In this document: one piece after another, positions 35,521 through 44,566 of the stretch
Layout: each line of letters begins with the position of its first letter
Numbering within the stretch: position 1 is the stretch's first letter
Source of the DNA: Deinococcus aerius
Lineage (GTDB): Bacteria; Deinococcota; Deinococci; Deinococcales; Deinococcaceae
Assembly: GCF_002897375.1 (NCBI RefSeq)
Contig: NZ_BFAG01000015.1
Span: 70,248-134,247 of the forward strand
Length of the DNA stretch: 64,000 bases
Direction of reading: 5' to 3'
Notes under the pieces: model-generated
The model's database searches: none
Told to the model about the DNA's origin: nothing
The model's input: only the letters and a program-made list of their open reading frames with translations
Made by a program: the position numbers and the translations under genes

Positions 35521-35810
35521 GCCCCCACCCCCCAGCCCCCTACCCCCAGAGGGGGCAGGGGGAGCGGCGCTGCGCTGGGCAAGGGGCCCGGCCCATCTCG
35601 CCTGTGGCCGTCCTCCTCTACCCGGAATGTTTGATCTTGTTGCTTGCTGAGCCGCGGGCCCACCGTCTCGCTGCGCGAGCCGACGTGGTGAAGGCCGTGC
35701 GAGAGTGAGCCCTTTGGGGGAATGGGCCGTCCACAGTTGACGGTTTTAGAAAGCAGGAGCCTTGGCTCTGTCACTCCTCCCCCTTGGCGGGGAGGTTGGG
35801 ACTCGTGGCT
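35521..35810 (+). repeat. Dispersed repeat R1, copy a (~290 bp)
   Basis: Ordered blocks shared with the copies at 37771-38090 and 46171-46480: CCCCCACCCCCCAG, GGCAAGGGGCC, TTTGATCTTG, CCCACCGTCTCGC.GCGCGAGC, GGTGAAGGC.GTGCGAG, CCACAGTTGACGGTTTT, and at the right end the R2 module CTCCTCCCCC...GGGGAGG.TGGGACTCGT. Non-coding. The 35509-35938 gap holds nothing else I can assign. Confidence 0.8.
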
Positions 35811-35938
35811 TGCCCCAGCACTCGGTCTTGCGGCCCAAACATTCCTGTTGTGGACCTTTCAGGGACAGGGCAGAAATAGGTTGTCCGCAGAAAAGCGGGG
35901 AGGGGTAAACACGCCCTTCCCCGGCTACCTCTCTCTAG

Positions 35939-36363
35939 TCACATCAGCGCGCGGTGATCCGCCAGCATGCAGCGGTCCTGGATCACGTCGATGCCGCGCT
36001 CGCTGAGGGCCCGGGCCGTGGCCTCGTCGCGGATGCCCTGCTGCATCCAGACCACCCGGGGCAGGGGCGACATGGACAGGATGTCGGCGAGGTGGTCGCG
36101 GACCCGGTCGCTGCGGCGGAAGATTTCCACGATGTCCACGGGGGTGGTGATCTCGGCCAGGGTGGAGACGGCCTTGTGGCCGAAAAAGCTCTCGCCGCGC
36201 GCCGCGAGGGCCGGGTTGACGGGGATGATCGTGTAGCCCTGGCGGTACAGGTACTCGGGGACGTAGTGGGCGGGCTTCATCGGGTCGTGGTGAAACCCCA
36301 CCACGGCGATCACGCGGTTCTCGGTCAGGACCTGGAGAACGTCGGCGGAACTCTGCAACAGGG

Positions 36364-36367
<4 letters not shown>
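35939..36367 (-). CDS. CoA-binding (YccU-like) protein
   Basis: 142 residues. Rossmann-type CoA_binding domain: VIAVVGFHHDPMKPAHYVPEYLYRQGYTIIPVNP, then DIVEIFRRSDRV and VVWMQQGIRDEATARALSERGIDVIQDRCMLADH, the YccU signature. Binds CoA in characterised homologues, enzymatic role unknown. The ATG at 36367 overlaps the hemL stop as ATGA, so translation is coupled to hemL. Genes upstream in the same frame are frameshadows of hemL. Confidence 0.9.
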
Positions 36368-37704
<1,337 letters not shown>

Positions 37705-37770
37705 GCCGCCCACCTTACGGCAACCTGATGAGGGCAGCGGGAAGGGAAACGACACTTCAGGGAGGGTGAA

Positions 37771-38090
37771 GTGGGAGGCCGGGCCCACCCCCCAGTCCTT
37801 TGCATAAGGGGGGTCTGCTGCTGCGTTTGGCAAGGGGCCAGTCCATTGCGCCAGTAGGCCACGTTCTCTGCACGCAATGTTTGATCTTGCTGTGACTTCA
37901 GGCGCTGGCCCAGCGTCTCGCCGCGCGAGCAAGGCGGGGTGAAGGCGGTGCGAGGGTTGGACGAGGGGTGGAAGTGGCCATCCACAATCGACGGTTTATC
38001 GACGGTTTTAGGAAGCAAGGGCTTTGGCTCTTTTTGTTGCTCCTCCTTTGCGGGGGAGGTTGGGACTCGTAGAGCTGTTTGCAGGGGGAT
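37771..38090 (+). repeat. Dispersed repeat R1, copy b
   Basis: Same block order as the copy at 35521; in this copy the TCGACGGTTT block is duplicated in tandem (ATCGACGGTTTATCGACGGTTTT). Ends with the R2 module (GGGGGAGGTTGGGACTCGTAGAGCTG). The remaining part of the 37705-38168 gap shows nothing else. Confidence 0.78.
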
Positions 38091-38168
38091 GGCAGGCCCC
38101 ACCGTCTACCCCTCAAAAAACTGGGGCAGGCGAACGCGCCCCTGCCCCGGTTAAAAGCTGCTGGCTTC

Positions 38169-38849
38169 CTACAGGCCCAGCAACCCCAGCGCCGCCGTCT
38201 GGGTCAGCTCGGCGCGGAAGGGCTCGACCAGGGCGCGTTCCTCGGGGGTGGCGGTCTGCACCGCCGTGTTCAGGTCGGGGAGGCGGCCCTGCTGCAAGGC
38301 CTCCGCGGCGCGGGTGAAGTCGATGTTGGGGACCCCCAGGGCGCGGTTCACGGTGCTGCGGATGACGGCGTACCGTTCGGGGCTCAGGCCCTGCCCGGCG
38401 AGGGCCACTGTCTGGGCCTGGCGGGCGCGGCCGATGCTGCCCCCCGCCTCGCGCAGGACATTCAGGACCGTCAGCAGATTCGGGGACTGCCCGTTTTGAA
38501 TGTCGGCCCAGACCCGCTCCAGGCCCGTCAGGCTGCCGCCGAAGGCGTTCCGCACCTCGCGGCGCACCCGCACGAAACGCTGCACGTCCGCCGGGGTCAC
38601 GGGGCGGTCGACGGTTCCGGTCGGCGCGGGAGAGGTGGTGCCCCCATTCCCCGGCAGGTTGGGCGAGGGAATGTTCGCTCCGTTGCCCGTCTGAGTCTGG
38701 GTCTGGGCCGGACCACGCCAGGAATCCAGAAAGGCCCGGGCGGGCTGAATGACGAAAAACCACGCGAGCGCCCCCAGCAGCGCGAGTACGAGCAGGGTGC
38801 CGCCCCCGCAGCCCAGACAACCGCATCCCATTCCACGTCTTGATCTCAT
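38169..38849 (-). CDS. Hypothetical membrane-anchored protein with Cys-rich N-terminus
   Basis: 226 residues. Starts MRSRRGMGCGCLGCGGG, with three Cys in a Gly-rich stretch, followed directly by a transmembrane helix (about residues 18-36) and a Thr/Gln/Pro/Gly-rich spacer (about 45-75). The rest (about 80-226) is helical with no recognised domain; it would be extracytoplasmic if the Arg-rich N-terminus stays inside. The start at 38849 was chosen because the positive residues precede the helix. Divergent from the lipoprotein hydrolase gene with a promoter region of 189 bp between. Confidence 0.7.
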   Translation of the reverse strand: MRSRRGMGCGCLGCGGGTLLVLALLGALAWFFVIQPARAFLDSWRGPAQTQTQTGNGANIPSPNLPGNGGTTSPAPTGTVDRPVTPADVQRFVRVRREVRNAFGGSLTGLERVWADIQNGQSPNLLTVLNVLREAGGSIGRARQAQTVALAGQGLSPERYAVIRSTVNRALGVPNIDFTRAAEALQQGRLPDLNTAVQTATPEERALVEPFRAELTQTAALGLLGL

Positions 38850-38917
38850 GCCCAGGGATACGGGGCAGAGGGGAAGGGGGTTCCCGGCTCCTCCCGGGGA
38901 GGGAGAAGGGCGCCGGG

Positions 38918-38947
38918 TTGACACGGCCCCGGTGGACGCCCTTAAAT
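38918..38947 (+). promoter_or_regulatory. Promoter upstream of the lipoprotein hydrolase
   Basis: TTGACA (38918-38923), 18-bp spacer, TTAAAT (38942-38947); about 90 bp before the ATG. Confidence 0.6.
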
Positions 38948-39038
38948 ACGGACGTTTCTCACAGAGCAGATCATCAAGGTGCCCTTCCCCGCCTGGGTCA
39001 TCCGGCCCAGACGCCGTTCCCTCTCTCATGGAGGCTTT

Positions 39039-40475
39039 ATGTCCCGTACGCCGACCCGCCGCCCTGCCTTCCCTGCCCTGACCCTGCTGGCCTGCGGGCT
39101 CGCCCTCGCCAGTTGCGGGGGGCCGACGGAGCCGCCCGTCGTCGTGGATCCCGTCACGGATACCCGCGTGCAGGACACCCGCACCTTCAACGCCGTGGTG
39201 CCGAACCTCACCGCCCTGGGCGGCGCGGCGATCTATCAGGGGCAGTACGCGGGGATTCAGGGCCCGGCGAGCTACGCCATCGAGGTGCCGAACAACTGGA
39301 ACGGCACCCTGGTCATGTACGCGCACGGTTACCGGGGCACGGGGAAGGATCTGACGGTGGACCCGCCCCCCTTCATGGACGTAACTCCGCCCGCCTCGGT
39401 CCGCCAGCACCTCATCAGCCAGGGGTACGCCTGGGCCGCGAGTTCCTACTCGGCGAACTACTACGACGTGCGGGCCGGGCTGGAGGACACGAACGGGCTC
39501 GCCCTGAAGTTTGCCGAGCTGACCGGTAAAACGGCCCCCAGGGAATACCTGATCATGGGCGCGTCGATGGGCGGGCATGTCGCCGGAGCCGCCGTGGAAA
39601 AGGAATCTCTCGCCGCCGAGCAGAACAAGGTCAACTACGCCGCCGCCCTGCCCCTGTGCGGGGTGATGGACGAGGAGTACGAGTTCCAGTGGTTGGGTGA
39701 CTACACCACGGTCGCCGCGCAACTCGCCGGGCTGGGGGCCAAGACCTACCCCCAGACGAACTACCAGCAGATCCTGCCCGACATCCTGGCAGCGCTGTTC
39801 ACCAGCACCTCCGGCCAGCTCTGGCAGGAGAACGAGGGGCAGGGCGCGAAACTGCGCGAGATCGCCCGCAACCTGACGGGCGGCAACCGTCCCGTCTTCG
39901 AGCTGGGCTTCCGCCTGGGGGTCTACCAGGGCGCGGTGTTCAGCACGGGCGGCTCGGACGGCACGCTGAACGGCATCCTGAGCAAGAACATCTACGGCAA
40001 CAAGGACCGCTTCTACCGCTGGACGACCGGGGAGACACCCACGCCCGCCGAGGTCGCCTTCAACGCCGCCATCCTGCGGGTGGAGGCGGACCCGAATGCC
40101 AACCCGGCCCGGCCGAGTGGGCTGCGCTGGCTGCCGCGCATCAACGGGGAGTTCAGCGTACCCGTGCTGACCCTGCACACGCTGGGCGACCTCTACGTGC
40201 CCTTCGCCCACCAGCAGAGGTACCGCCTGGCGGCCCAGCAAAGCGGCAACGGGGACCGGCTGGTTCAGCGGGCGATCCGCGCCCCGGGCCACTGCCAGTT
40301 CACCGCCGCCGAGGTGAACGAGGCCTTCGACGATCTCGTGGCCTGGAAGAAGAGCGGGATCAAGCCCGCCGGGGACGACGTGCTGACGCCCGCCACCGTG
40401 GCCGACCCGAACTACGGTTGCCGCTTCACACGCGGCATTCGCGCGGGCGTCGCGGCCTGCCCGCCCGCCCCTTAA
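39039..40475 (+). CDS. Lipoprotein, alpha/beta hydrolase
   Basis: 478 residues. N-terminal lipoprotein signal with lipobox LASC (Cys26 region), so it is an envelope protein. The mature part has an alpha/beta-hydrolase core: PNNWNGTLVMYAHGYRGTG (oxyanion region), nucleophile Ser in IMGASMGGHVAG, acid Asp in TLHTLGDLYVPFAHQ, and His in APGHCQFTAAE. Two paired Cys near the end (YGCRFTRG ... ACPPAP) could form a disulfide. Substrate unknown; related families include tannase/feruloyl-esterase-like proteins. ATG preceded by GGAGG with good spacing. Confidence 0.85.
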   Translation: MSRTPTRRPAFPALTLLACGLALASCGGPTEPPVVVDPVTDTRVQDTRTFNAVVPNLTALGGAAIYQGQYAGIQGPASYAIEVPNNWNGTLVMYAHGYRGTGKDLTVDPPPFMDVTPPASVRQHLISQGYAWAASSYSANYYDVRAGLEDTNGLALKFAELTGKTAPREYLIMGASMGGHVAGAAVEKESLAAEQNKVNYAAALPLCGVMDEEYEFQWLGDYTTVAAQLAGLGAKTYPQTNYQQILPDILAALFTSTSGQLWQENEGQGAKLREIARNLTGGNRPVFELGFRLGVYQGAVFSTGGSDGTLNGILSKNIYGNKDRFYRWTTGETPTPAEVAFNAAILRVEADPNANPARPSGLRWLPRINGEFSVPVLTLHTLGDLYVPFAHQQRYRLAAQQSGNGDRLVQRAIRAPGHCQFTAAEVNEAFDDLVAWKKSGIKPAGDDVLTPATVADPNYGCRFTRGIRAGVAACPPAP

Positions 40476-40498
40476 AGGACGGGAAGGATAAGGCGTCG

Positions 40499-40517
40499 GG
40501 CCGGGTAGCCCCCGGCC
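40499..40517. terminator. Short GC hairpin after the hydrolase gene
   Basis: GGCCGGG-TAGCC-CCCGGCC, no T-tract. Confidence 0.35.
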
Positions 40518-40679
40518 TGACCCTAGTTCAGCCCCTTTCTGGCTGTGGAAACGATCTGTAAGGCTTCATACGAGTCCGGTGTAGGCCCCCACACCAATTA
40601 AAGGAAGGCTTCTCGGCAGGAGGAAGGGCGGCGGGATAGGGTCAGGCTTATCCTCACCATGCCCTTCAGGAGATCCCCT

Positions 40680-41450
40680 ATGTCCAAATCCGCGTTCCTG
40701 CTCCTTTCCGCCCTGACCCTCGCCGCCACGTCGGTCGCGCACGCCGACCTGGCGGACGTGAAGAAGCGGGGTGAGCTGCGCGTCGTGATGAGCGGCGAGT
40801 ACCCGCCCTTCTCGCAACCGGCCCCCGACGGCTCGCTGACCGGCTTCGACGCCGACGTGGCCCGCGAGATCGGCAAGCGGCTCGGCGTGAAGGTGCGGCT
40901 GATCAAGGCCGAGTTCTCCTCCATCATCGCGGGGCTCCAGTCGGGGCAGTTCGACCTCGCGGTGGCCTCGCAGAGCAAGACGCCCGAGCGCGAGCGGGCG
41001 GTGGACTTCCTGAGCCAGCCCTACTACTACGACGGTTTCCAGCTCTTCGTGCCCGCGAACTCGGCGGCGAAGAACCTGGCGGGGCTGAACGGCCAGCCTG
41101 TCGCCGTGGCGCAGGGCACCGTGTTCGAGAAGTTCCTGCGTGACCAGAAGTACCCCAACGTGGTGACCTACAGCGGCGAGCCGGATATCTACCTGGCGCT
41201 CGCGTCGGGCCGCGCGGCGGGCATGATCACGACCCGCACGGTGGGCAGCGTCGCCATCAAGAACGGGCAGAAGCTCAAGGCGGCAGGCCCGGTCCTCCAG
41301 CAGGACAACCCCTACATCACCCTGGGGAAGAACCAGCCGCAGCTCAAGGCCGCCGTGGAAAAGGCGCTCGCGCAGATGCGGGCGGACGGCACGCTGAAGC
41401 AGCTCAGCCTGAAGTACCTGGGCTCGAACATTACGGCTCCCTCCCGCTGA
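40680..41450 (+). CDS. Amino-acid ABC transporter substrate-binding protein
   Basis: 256 residues. Signal peptide (MSKSAFLLLSALTLAATSVAHA), then the SBP_bac_3 fold: LRVVMSGEYPPFSQPAPDGSLTGFDADVAREIGKRLG, FDLAVASQSKTPERERAVDFSQPY-like segment, and the C-terminal helix ALAQMRADGTLKQLSLKYLG. It binds a polar amino acid in the envelope. ATG at 40680 follows AGGAG; an in-frame start at 40659 is less likely because it would bury the ribosome-binding site. A hairpin separates it from the permease gene. Confidence 0.9.
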   Translation: MSKSAFLLLSALTLAATSVAHADLADVKKRGELRVVMSGEYPPFSQPAPDGSLTGFDADVAREIGKRLGVKVRLIKAEFSSIIAGLQSGQFDLAVASQSKTPERERAVDFLSQPYYYDGFQLFVPANSAAKNLAGLNGQPVAVAQGTVFEKFLRDQKYPNVVTYSGEPDIYLALASGRAAGMITTRTVGSVAIKNGQKLKAAGPVLQQDNPYITLGKNQPQLKAAVEKALAQMRADGTLKQLSLKYLGSNITAPSR

Positions 41451-41466
41451 AGGGGGCCGCGTGGAG

Positions 41467-41498
41467 GAGGCCGTGCGAGCAGCCGCGCGGCCTCGTTT
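41467..41498 (+). terminator. Hairpin between binding protein and permease genes
   Basis: GAGGCCGTGC (41467-41476) / GCGCGGCCTC (41485-41494) with one G-T pair, then GTTT; would reduce read-through into the permease gene. Confidence 0.55.
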
Positions 41499-41521
41499 CC
41501 CGGGGGCGCCCCGGCTGTTCA

Positions 41522-41676
41522 GGCCGGATAAGAATTCCGGCCCCGGCCGTTGCCAGACTGTTCAACCCGGGCGGAGCGAGAAGGAACGTTGAGGGTTGCC
41601 GGGAAAAGAGTGACCGAATCGGTGCTTTCCCGCTTCGATCACGGATGGGACGGAAACCGGATGAGGAGGTGAACCC
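41522..41676 (+). ncRNA. Possible structured leader before the permease gene
   Basis: Two successive foldable units: GGCCGGA/TCCGGCC (41522-41542), and further on GGGAAA ... ACCG-AAT-CGGT ... TTTCCC around 41604-41632. I do not recognise a known riboswitch class or T-box motif. Offered as a structured 5' region, function unknown. Confidence 0.3.
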
Positions 41677-42345
41677 ATGCTCGACGTTTTCACGCCGGAC
41701 ACGCTGCGGGCCCTGTGGCGCGGGGCGCAGCTCACGCTCTCGTTGACCCTGCTTTCCAGCGTCTTCGGGCTGGCCCTGGGGCTGATCGCCGGGCTGGGGC
41801 GGATGTCGCGCCTGGCCCCGCTGCGGCTACTGGCGGGTATTTACATCGAGACGTTCCGGGGCACGCCGCTGCTCGTGCAGCTCTTCTTCCTGTTCTTCGC
41901 GCTGCCGCAGATCACGGGGGTGTCCCTGCCCGCCTTCAACACGGCGGTCCTGGGCCTGAGCCTCTTCGCCGGGGCCTACGCCGCCGAAGTCATCCGGGGC
42001 AGCCTGAACGCGGTGGACCGGGGGCAGGTGGACGCGGCGCGGGCGCTGGGCCTCAGCCCCCTCCAGACGCTGCGGCTGGTGCTGATTCCGCAGGCGGCGC
42101 GAACGGCGGTCCCCGCCCTGGGCAACCAGTTCATCGGCCTGCTCAAGGATTCCAGCCTGGCGAGCGTCATCACGGTCTCCGAGCTGCTGCTCACCACGCG
42201 GGGGCTCGTGTCGATCACCTACCAGCCCGTGCCGCTGTACCTCGCGGTCGGGCTGATCTACTTTCTGCTGTCCAACGCGGCGGCGCGGCTGTTTCGCCTG
42301 CTGGAACGGCGGCTCAACCGGCCGTACCGGGTGGGCGCGGCCTGA
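41677..42345 (+). CDS. Amino-acid ABC transporter permease
   Basis: 222 residues, HisM/GlnP type. About five membrane helices; ETFRGTPLLVQL and the EAA-loop AAEVIRGSLNAVDRGQVDAARALGLSPLQ, which contacts the ATPase, are family signatures. GAGGAGGTG is well placed before the ATG. Together with the binding protein it forms an importer, but no ATPase of the GlnQ/HisP type is in the window, so the ATPase must come from elsewhere. The minus-strand ATPase at 42966 belongs to the thiamine transporter. Confidence 0.92.
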   Translation: MLDVFTPDTLRALWRGAQLTLSLTLLSSVFGLALGLIAGLGRMSRLAPLRLLAGIYIETFRGTPLLVQLFFLFFALPQITGVSLPAFNTAVLGLSLFAGAYAAEVIRGSLNAVDRGQVDAARALGLSPLQTLRLVLIPQAARTAVPALGNQFIGLLKDSSLASVITVSELLLTTRGLVSITYQPVPLYLAVGLIYFLLSNAAARLFRLLERRLNRPYRVGAA

Positions 42346-42348
42346 GCC

Positions 42349-42969
42349 TCATGGGGCGTGCAGCACGGTCACGAGCGCCCTGCCCCGCCCCACCGAGGCC
42401 GTCACCCGCCCCCCCGCCGCCTCGTTGCTGACCGTCCAGCCGCTGCCGAGGGGAACAGAGGCGTCCCGCAGGGGCCAGCGGACGCCAGCGATGGCGACCC
42501 CGCGCAGGGGGCTGAAGGCGAGGACGCTGATGGTCGTTCCGAACGGGAGATCGAGAACGACATCTTCCCCGGGCAGGAGCGGGTGCCCGCTCTCGTCGCC
42601 GCTGTGCAGGGTGACCGCAAGGCCCTCCCCCGCGAGGCGCAGCCCACCCAGCACCAGTGCCGCCGTGTGGTCGAAGCGCCCGCCGAAGGCCCCCAGGAAG
42701 ATCAGCTCGGTCGCTCCCCGTTCGCGCGCCACCCGCACGGCGAGTTCCCCGTCCGTCTCGTCCTTCGCCGCCGGGTGGACCTCGCGCGGGGCGTCCAGCC
42801 TCACCCCGTCCGAGGAGTCGAAGTCGCCCACCCAGGCATCCACCCCCACGCCGAGCGCCGCCGCGTGCCGCCCCCCGCCGTCCGCCGCCACCACGAGGTC
42901 GGGGCGGGGGAGGGCCTGCAGCGCCCCCGTCATCACCAGCCGCCCGCCCACCAGAATCCAGGCCGTCAC
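42349..42969 (-). CDS. thiN: Thiamine pyrophosphokinase
   Basis: 206 residues. Converts thiamine to thiamine pyrophosphate. Motifs AADGGGRHAAALG, VGDFDSSDG, KDETDGELAVRVA, GGRFDHTAAL for the catalytic domain, and the C-terminal B1-binding domain LRGVAIAGVRWPL ... LGSGWTVSNEA. Last gene of the thi operon; its ATG overlaps the end of thiQ by 4 bp. Phosphorylation after uptake fits the position behind the thiamine transporter, and the whole unit lies downstream of a TPP riboswitch. Confidence 0.93.
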   Translation of the reverse strand: MTAWILVGGRLVMTGALQALPRPDLVVAADGGGRHAAALGVGVDAWVGDFDSSDGVRLDAPREVHPAAKDETDGELAVRVARERGATELIFLGAFGGRFDHTAALVLGGLRLAGEGLAVTLHSGDESGHPLLPGEDVVLDLPFGTTISVLAFSPLRGVAIAGVRWPLRDASVPLGSGWTVSNEAAGGRVTASVGRGRALVTVLHAP

Positions 42970-43940
42970 GCCCGCTCCCGGTCGTCGGGGAGGGTCAGGA
43001 TGCGGGCGAGGTCGAGGGTCAGCCGCAACGTGTCCCCCTGAATTCCCGCCGCCTCCCGCGCGCTCAGGTGCAGGGTGAGGGGACCCAGGGGGTGCTGCGC
43101 GGTAACCTCCGCCCCCGTGTCCGTGGTCCGCCGCGCCGTGACGGGAAGGGAGTCGCCCTCGCCCAGCCGCACGGCGTCCTCGGGGACGAGGTGGGCGCAG
43201 CCGTTCAGCCCCGGCAGGACGTTCGTGTGACCCAGGAAGGACGCCACCCAGGCCGTTGCGGGACGGGCGAAGACCGCCGCCGCCCCGCCCACCTGCACGA
43301 TCCGCCCCGCCCGCATGACCGCTACCCGCGAGGCGACCGCCAGCGCCTCCCGTTGGTCGTGCGTGACGAGGAGCACGCCCGCGCCGACCCGCGCGAACAG
43401 CGCCCGCAGGTCCGAGCGGAGCCGGGCCCGCAGTTGCTCGTCCAGGTTGGAGAGCGGTTCGTCGAGCAGCAGCAGCGGTGAGCCCGTCGCCACCGCCCGG
43501 GCGAGCGCCACCCGCTGCGCCTGCCCGCCGGAGAGTTCCGTGGTCCGCCGGCCCGCCAGTCCCTCCAGGCCGACCAACGCCAGCGCCTCCCGTGCCCGCT
43601 TCTCGGCCTCAGCCCGGCTCGCCCCGCGTATTCGGGGCCCGTAGGCCACGTTCCCGAGCACATTCAAATGCGGGAAGAGGGCGTAGTCCTGGAAGACCAG
43701 CCCGACGTGCCGCGCCTCCGGGGGGAGGGCCGTCACGTCCCGTCCCCCGACGAACACCCGCCCCGCGTCCGGCCGTTCCAGCCCCGCCACGCAGCGCAGC
43801 ACGGTGCTCTTGCCACAGCCACTGGGGCCGAGGAGGGCGACAGTCTCGTTAACGCCAACGCTCAGGGATACGTCCTCAACCGCGAGGGTCGCCCCAAAGC
43901 GTTTGGAGAGGTGCTGGAGGTCGAGGGCAGGTGGATTCAT
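42966..43940 (-). CDS. thiQ: Thiamine ABC transporter ATP-binding protein
   Basis: 324 residues. Walker A GPSGCGKST, Q-loop VFQDYALFPHL, signature LSGGQAQRVALARA, Walker B LLLLDEPLSNLD, H-loop THDQ. The C-terminal third (after ~230) is a TOBE-like regulatory domain, longer than in enterobacterial ThiQ. Iron(III)/spermidine-type ATPases look similar, but operon context (ThiB, ThiP, TPK, TPP riboswitch) supports thiamine. Its start overlaps mazF by 4 bp. Confidence 0.93.
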   Translation of the reverse strand: MNPPALDLQHLSKRFGATLAVEDVSLSVGVNETVALLGPSGCGKSTVLRCVAGLERPDAGRVFVGGRDVTALPPEARHVGLVFQDYALFPHLNVLGNVAYGPRIRGASRAEAEKRAREALALVGLEGLAGRRTTELSGGQAQRVALARAVATGSPLLLLDEPLSNLDEQLRARLRSDLRALFARVGAGVLLVTHDQREALAVASRVAVMRAGRIVQVGGAAAVFARPATAWVASFLGHTNVLPGLNGCAHLVPEDAVRLGEGDSLPVTARRTTDTGAEVTAQHPLGPLTLHLSAREAAGIQGDTLRLTLDLARILTLPDDRERA

Positions 43941-44269
43941 TGCAGGAGGATGACCGCCAGACGTTGCAACGCTGCGGCCAGGACCCCTGGGGGAACTGTC
44001 TCGATCACTTGAACGTCCCGCGCCTGCCAGTCCATCGTGTAGACGTGGGAGGCCAGGACCGCACCGCGTGTGCCTAACGTGTCGGGAAGGGTGATTTCCG
44101 AGGTGTAGCCCTTCACCCGCGAGGTGACTGGCATGCAGATCATCAGCCCGGTGCGCTCGTTGTACCGGGTATTGCTGACCACCAGGGCGGGGCGGCGGCC
44201 TCCCTGCTCATGGCCGAGGCTGGGATCGAAGGTGACCCAGATGAGTTGCCCCCGCTCCGGCGCGCTCAC
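43937..44269 (-). CDS. mazF: MazF/PemK-family toxin
   Basis: 110 residues. Sequence-specific endoribonuclease of the PemK/MazF type: RGQLIWVTFDPSLGHEQGGRRPALVVSN (Gly-x-Glu-Gln-x-Gly-x-RP signature with the catalytic Arg), ICMPVTSRVKGYTSEI, and VLASHVYTMDWQARDV. Paired with the antitoxin gene immediately upstream (4-bp overlap), and its stop overlaps the ATG of thiQ by 4 bp, so toxin and transporter ATPase translation may be coupled. The ATG at 44269 fits the family. Confidence 0.9.
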   Translation of the reverse strand: MSAPERGQLIWVTFDPSLGHEQGGRRPALVVSNTRYNERTGLMICMPVTSRVKGYTSEITLPDTLGTRGAVLASHVYTMDWQARDVQVIETVPPGVLAAALQRLAVILLQ

Positions 44270-44529
44270 CAGTCCAGTTCCCGGCCCACCGGCCTGTACT
44301 CGGGCACGTCCTCATACCTCAGCGGCTCCTCGGGCAGTCCCGCCAGCAGCTCTTCGATACTCAGGTCGGGGCGCCAGACCGGGCGGCTGGCGGGCGACAG
44401 GCGGATTCCGCCATCCGCCGTCACCTCCAGCTCGTATTCCTGCCCGGCCTCCAGCGCCTCCTCCCGCACCACGCTCGCGGGCACCACGAAGCCCAGGCTG
44501 TTCCCGTGCCGACTGAGTTTCACGCGCAT
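44266..44529 (-). CDS. mazE: MazE-like antitoxin (AbrB/SpoVT DNA-binding domain)
   Basis: 87 residues. N-terminal swapped-hairpin domain MRVKLSRHGNSLGFVVPASVV binds the operator; the acidic, Pro-rich C-terminal half (SIEELLAGLPEEPLRYEDVPEYRPVGRELDW) would wrap the toxin. The ATG at 44529 is preferred over a TTG at 44550 because an AGGAGG box lies 7 bases in front. Only 37 bp separate it from the end of thiP. Such antitoxins usually autoregulate a promoter just upstream, which would have to lie inside thiP. Confidence 0.88.
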   Translation of the reverse strand: MRVKLSRHGNSLGFVVPASVVREEALEAGQEYELEVTADGGIRLSPASRPVWRPDLSIEELLAGLPEEPLRYEDVPEYRPVGRELDW

Positions 44530-44566
44530 ATCTCGCCTCCTGTCGGACAAAGTATGACATTCCCCG

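Noticed and set aside
35391..35774. Minus-strand frames in R1 repeats containing 'QQDQT.RV'
   Set aside because: They recur only because the DNA repeat recurs; the reading frame shifts between copies and none has a consistent start or ribosome-binding site.
41522..41676. T-box or known riboswitch before the permease gene
   Set aside because: The T-box consensus (AGGGTGG.ACCGCG) and specifier loop were not found; only generic hairpins are present.
42966..43940. ATPase as partner of the amino-acid permease at 41677
   Set aside because: Opposite strand, overlaps the thi operon genes, and its long TOBE-like C-terminus is not of GlnQ type.
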